Positions 14,643-16,093 of a stretch of DNA of 16,093 nt are shown here, one piece after another. Both the position numbers and the translations under genes were made by a program. The DNA is taken from assembly GCA_963839175.1 (NCBI GenBank), contig CAWIUB010000018.1, positions 1-16,093 of the forward strand. The letters are read 5' to 3'. The notes below the pieces were generated by a model that ran no database searches, was not told the origin of the DNA, and saw only the letters and a list, made by a program, of their open reading frames with translations. Numbering within the stretch: the first letter of the stretch is position 1; every line of letters begins with the position of its first letter. The stretch comes from CAWIUB01 sp963839175. GTDB lineage: Bacteria; Actinomycetota; Actinomycetes; Mycobacteriales; Jatrophihabitantaceae.

Positions 14643-15908
14643 CTAGGGCGAGGTGGGCCTTCGGTGAGCCAGCATGGACGGCGTAGGGGCGCCGGCTAGG
14701 TGCAGCCCAGCGACGTGACCGCGGCTGAGGTCGCGGGCCAGTGGATCGAGCCAGTAGTTGGGGTTGGGTTCGGCGGGGTCGTAGTAGCGGTGCCAGGCCG
14801 CGCCGAAGGCACCCGCGAGGTGCCCGTTGATCCATGACCAGTCGCCATACACCGGACGCCCAGCGGCCTCCTCCCGGCGTGCGAACTCCGCGAACAAGTT
14901 GGACTCGGCCACCGGTTCCGCGATGCTCACCCCCGCCGCGCAAAATGAGTGCAGCACGGCGGTGTTGAGCTCCACGGCTGCTCGCAGTTGCCAGAACGAA
15001 TCAGTAGTGGGGTCGACACCCATGCGCGTCGCGATCGTCGGGAGCTGGTTGTATCGGTCCCGGTCGCCGAAGTTGCGGGTGGCGATCTCGTCAACGAGAT
15101 AGAAGCCATTAAACGGTGCGCATGAGTGATCGACGCCGCCGATGCGCAGCCGCATGTTTGAGATCACGGGGACCGCGTGCCAGCGCAACCCTAACTCGGT
15201 GAACCAGGGAAGGGTTGGGTGGCTGATCGGGACCTCAAGAACGACCTCGGCGGGCACGGGGACGACCTGTGGCCGGCTGCCACGGGTCTCGACCAGCCAG
15301 GGCAGCACGTCGAAGGCGGTCGGCGGCGACGGCGGGGTCCAGCCGTACCTGCGAAGCAAGTCGGAGAAGCCGGCATAGCGAGGGTCCCCAAGGATGGTGC
15401 CGTCGGCGCGGCGGTGCCCGGCGTAGCGGATCAGCTGGTCGTTGGCGACCCGAACCCGCGGCCCGACGGCGTCATCGGCAGCGAAGACGGTGATCGTCGA
15501 GCGGATGCGCCCCGCGTTGGTCGCAAACCGCAGATGCTCGACCAGCTCCGCGGCAACCGCGGCGATCGACCGGGCCGACCGGGCATCCCGCACGACCAAT
15601 GACTGCCAGCGGGCCCGTCCTACGCACCGCACCGACTGCCGCCACGAGACCCGAGCTCCCCACCGCAGCTCGGCGGGGCTGTGCGTGTAGGAGCCGGTGC
15701 TCGCGATTTCCGCGGTGATCTCGCTCCAACGGCGCTCCAGCGCGGGCCGCTGGCCGCCGCTGGTCTCGGCGTAGAACATCTCCAGCCAGTCACGGGCCTC
15801 ATCCTTGTCGACCGTGGCCGCGCCGTGTGGTCGAGACGGAGCGGAACCAGGCCAGCCCGCGGCGGCGGCCGCGCCTGCCGCGGTATGCGGGAAGGGGCAA
15901 GACGCCAT
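14643..15908 (-). CDS. nos: Bacterial nitric oxide synthase, oxygenase domain, divergent
   Basis: This intact 421-residue, reductase-less NOS would make nitric oxide and citrulline from arginine on a thiolate haem, with electrons from separate reductases. TGSYTHSPAELRWGARVSWR then QSVRCVGRARW holds the haem ligand C95 and the haem-stacking W89. NDQLIRYAGHR, FDVLPW, VPVPAEVVLEVPISHP and WHAVPVISNMRLRIGG follow the NOS fold. The substrate loop APFNGFYLVDEIATRNFGDR keeps the arginine-binding E274 and R278. GDWSWI retains the two cofactor-side tryptophans. Unusual points are RQS for RNS, FY for WY in the substrate loop, AEPVAES where DHHTA is usual, and NGHLAGA after GDWSWI instead of the common PPIS-type stretch. 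The N-terminus is a ~35-residue Ala/Gly-rich extension. ATG 15908 has AGGAGG seven bases upstream. No partner gene is seen. Confidence 0.87.
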   Translation of the reverse strand: MASCPFPHTAAGAAAAAGWPGSAPSRPHGAATVDKDEARDWLEMFYAETSGGQRPALERRWSEITAEIASTGSYTHSPAELRWGARVSWRQSVRCVGRARWQSLVVRDARSARSIAAVAAELVEHLRFATNAGRIRSTITVFAADDAVGPRVRVANDQLIRYAGHRRADGTILGDPRYAGFSDLLRRYGWTPPSPPTAFDVLPWLVETRGSRPQVVPVPAEVVLEVPISHPTLPWFTELGLRWHAVPVISNMRLRIGGVDHSCAPFNGFYLVDEIATRNFGDRDRYNQLPTIATRMGVDPTTDSFWQLRAAVELNTAVLHSFCAAGVSIAEPVAESNLFAEFARREEAAGRPVYGDWSWINGHLAGAFGAAWHRYYDPAEPNPNYWLDPLARDLSRGHVAGLHLAGAPTPSMLAHRRPTSP

Positions 15909-15936
15909 GGAGGACCTCCTAGTCGCAACTGCAGAA

Positions 15937-15952
15937 TGTCACCCGGCCGACA
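15937..15952. promoter_or_regulatory. Palindrome upstream of the NOS gene
   Basis: TGTC-N8-GACA (TGTCACCCGGCCGACA) is centred about 37 bp upstream of the NOS start, in the likely promoter/leader. The geometry (16 bp, symmetric) suits a Crp/Fnr-like or other dimeric regulator, but the half-sites are short and the assignment is inference. Confidence 0.35.
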
Positions 15953-16093
15953 CAAAGGGTAAACGATCGGGACTCGGGGAGGAAGGCCAGCGGGGCATAG
16001 GCACACAGACTGGCCTGCTCGGTGAAGGATTGTCGGGGTTAGCGGGCCGGCGCGGGCCGCGATGTACCGGGGGCCCGCCGGGGATGGGCGGAC
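15953..16093. other. Upstream region of NOS gene, nothing further recognised
   Basis: This stretch is GC-rich with no supported ORF and no RNA gene seen. A promoter for the NOS gene probably lies in or near 15940-15990, but no convincing -35/-10 pair could be fixed. Confidence 0.3.

Noticed and set aside
15908..15920. Ribosome-site sequestering hairpin at the NOS start (AGGAGGTCCTCC)
   Set aside because: The palindrome is too tight to form a stable hairpin because the loop would be one or two bases; it may be chance.

Overview
The window is very GC-rich, with high-GC third codon positions, GTG/TTG starts and AGGAGG-type ribosome sites. This points to a soil-type actinomycete. Pseudonocardiaceae or a neighbouring family is a guess from the style of the genes; nothing here fixes the genus. 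No rRNA, tRNA or CRISPR array was seen.

Layout, left to right. (1) 1-1950, plus strand: the frameshifted 3' end of a Crp/Fnr-type regulator, a frameshifted MBL-fold (AHL-lactonase-like) hydrolase, an intact SRPBCC protein, and the first ~55 codons of a membrane protein that runs into (2) a deleted, multiply frameshifted IS66 transposase, ending at 2705. (3) 2911-5197, minus strand: a small isoprenoid-type locus with an intact polyprenyl diphosphate synthase, a small phasin-like protein of unknown role, and a broken PucR-type regulator. Divergent to it is a 3'-truncated FMN-dependent alpha-hydroxy-acid oxidase (5367-~6084). The 169-bp divergent region carries a perfect 9-bp inverted repeat. 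(4) 6085-7412: a 150-bp orphan segment, an IS6-family element with recognisable ends (6234-7060) and a dead transposase, then two truncated gene ends facing each other (a DHA2-type MFS exporter start and an FAD-monooxygenase C-terminus). (5) 7420-9633, minus strand: a compact run made of a YjbR-like protein, a SAM methyltransferase and a class V PLP enzyme, the last two sharing an ATGA overlap. (6) ~9885-12849, minus strand: the remains of a Tn554-like element, with TnpA broken by one missing base and TnpB open but welded in frame to the last ~82 residues of an ArsR-type repressor. The element sits inside an IS256-type transposase relic. (7) 13297-13989: an N-terminally truncated DDE transposase. 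(8) 14007-14640: short unassigned remnants. (9) 14643-15908, minus strand: an intact, divergent bacterial nitric oxide synthase oxygenase with a strong ribosome site and a palindrome in its upstream region.

Reading it together: this is a heavily rearranged accessory region. At least five kinds of mobile element have left relics here, and nearly every gene next to one is cut or frameshifted. Seven ORFs have no visible damage in their own frame: SRPBCC, polyprenyl synthase, phasin-like protein, class V enzyme, methyltransferase, YjbR and NOS. The recombinase-ArsR chimera is also open. Prenyl synthase, FMN oxidase, FAD monooxygenase, methyltransferase, PLP enzyme and MFS exporter are typical parts of a specialised-metabolite locus, so they may be fragments of one decayed cluster; that is inference. 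The items most worth following are the divergent NOS, the recombinase-ArsR fusion that now heads the YjbR-methyltransferase-PLP run, and the phasin-like/prenyl-synthase pair.
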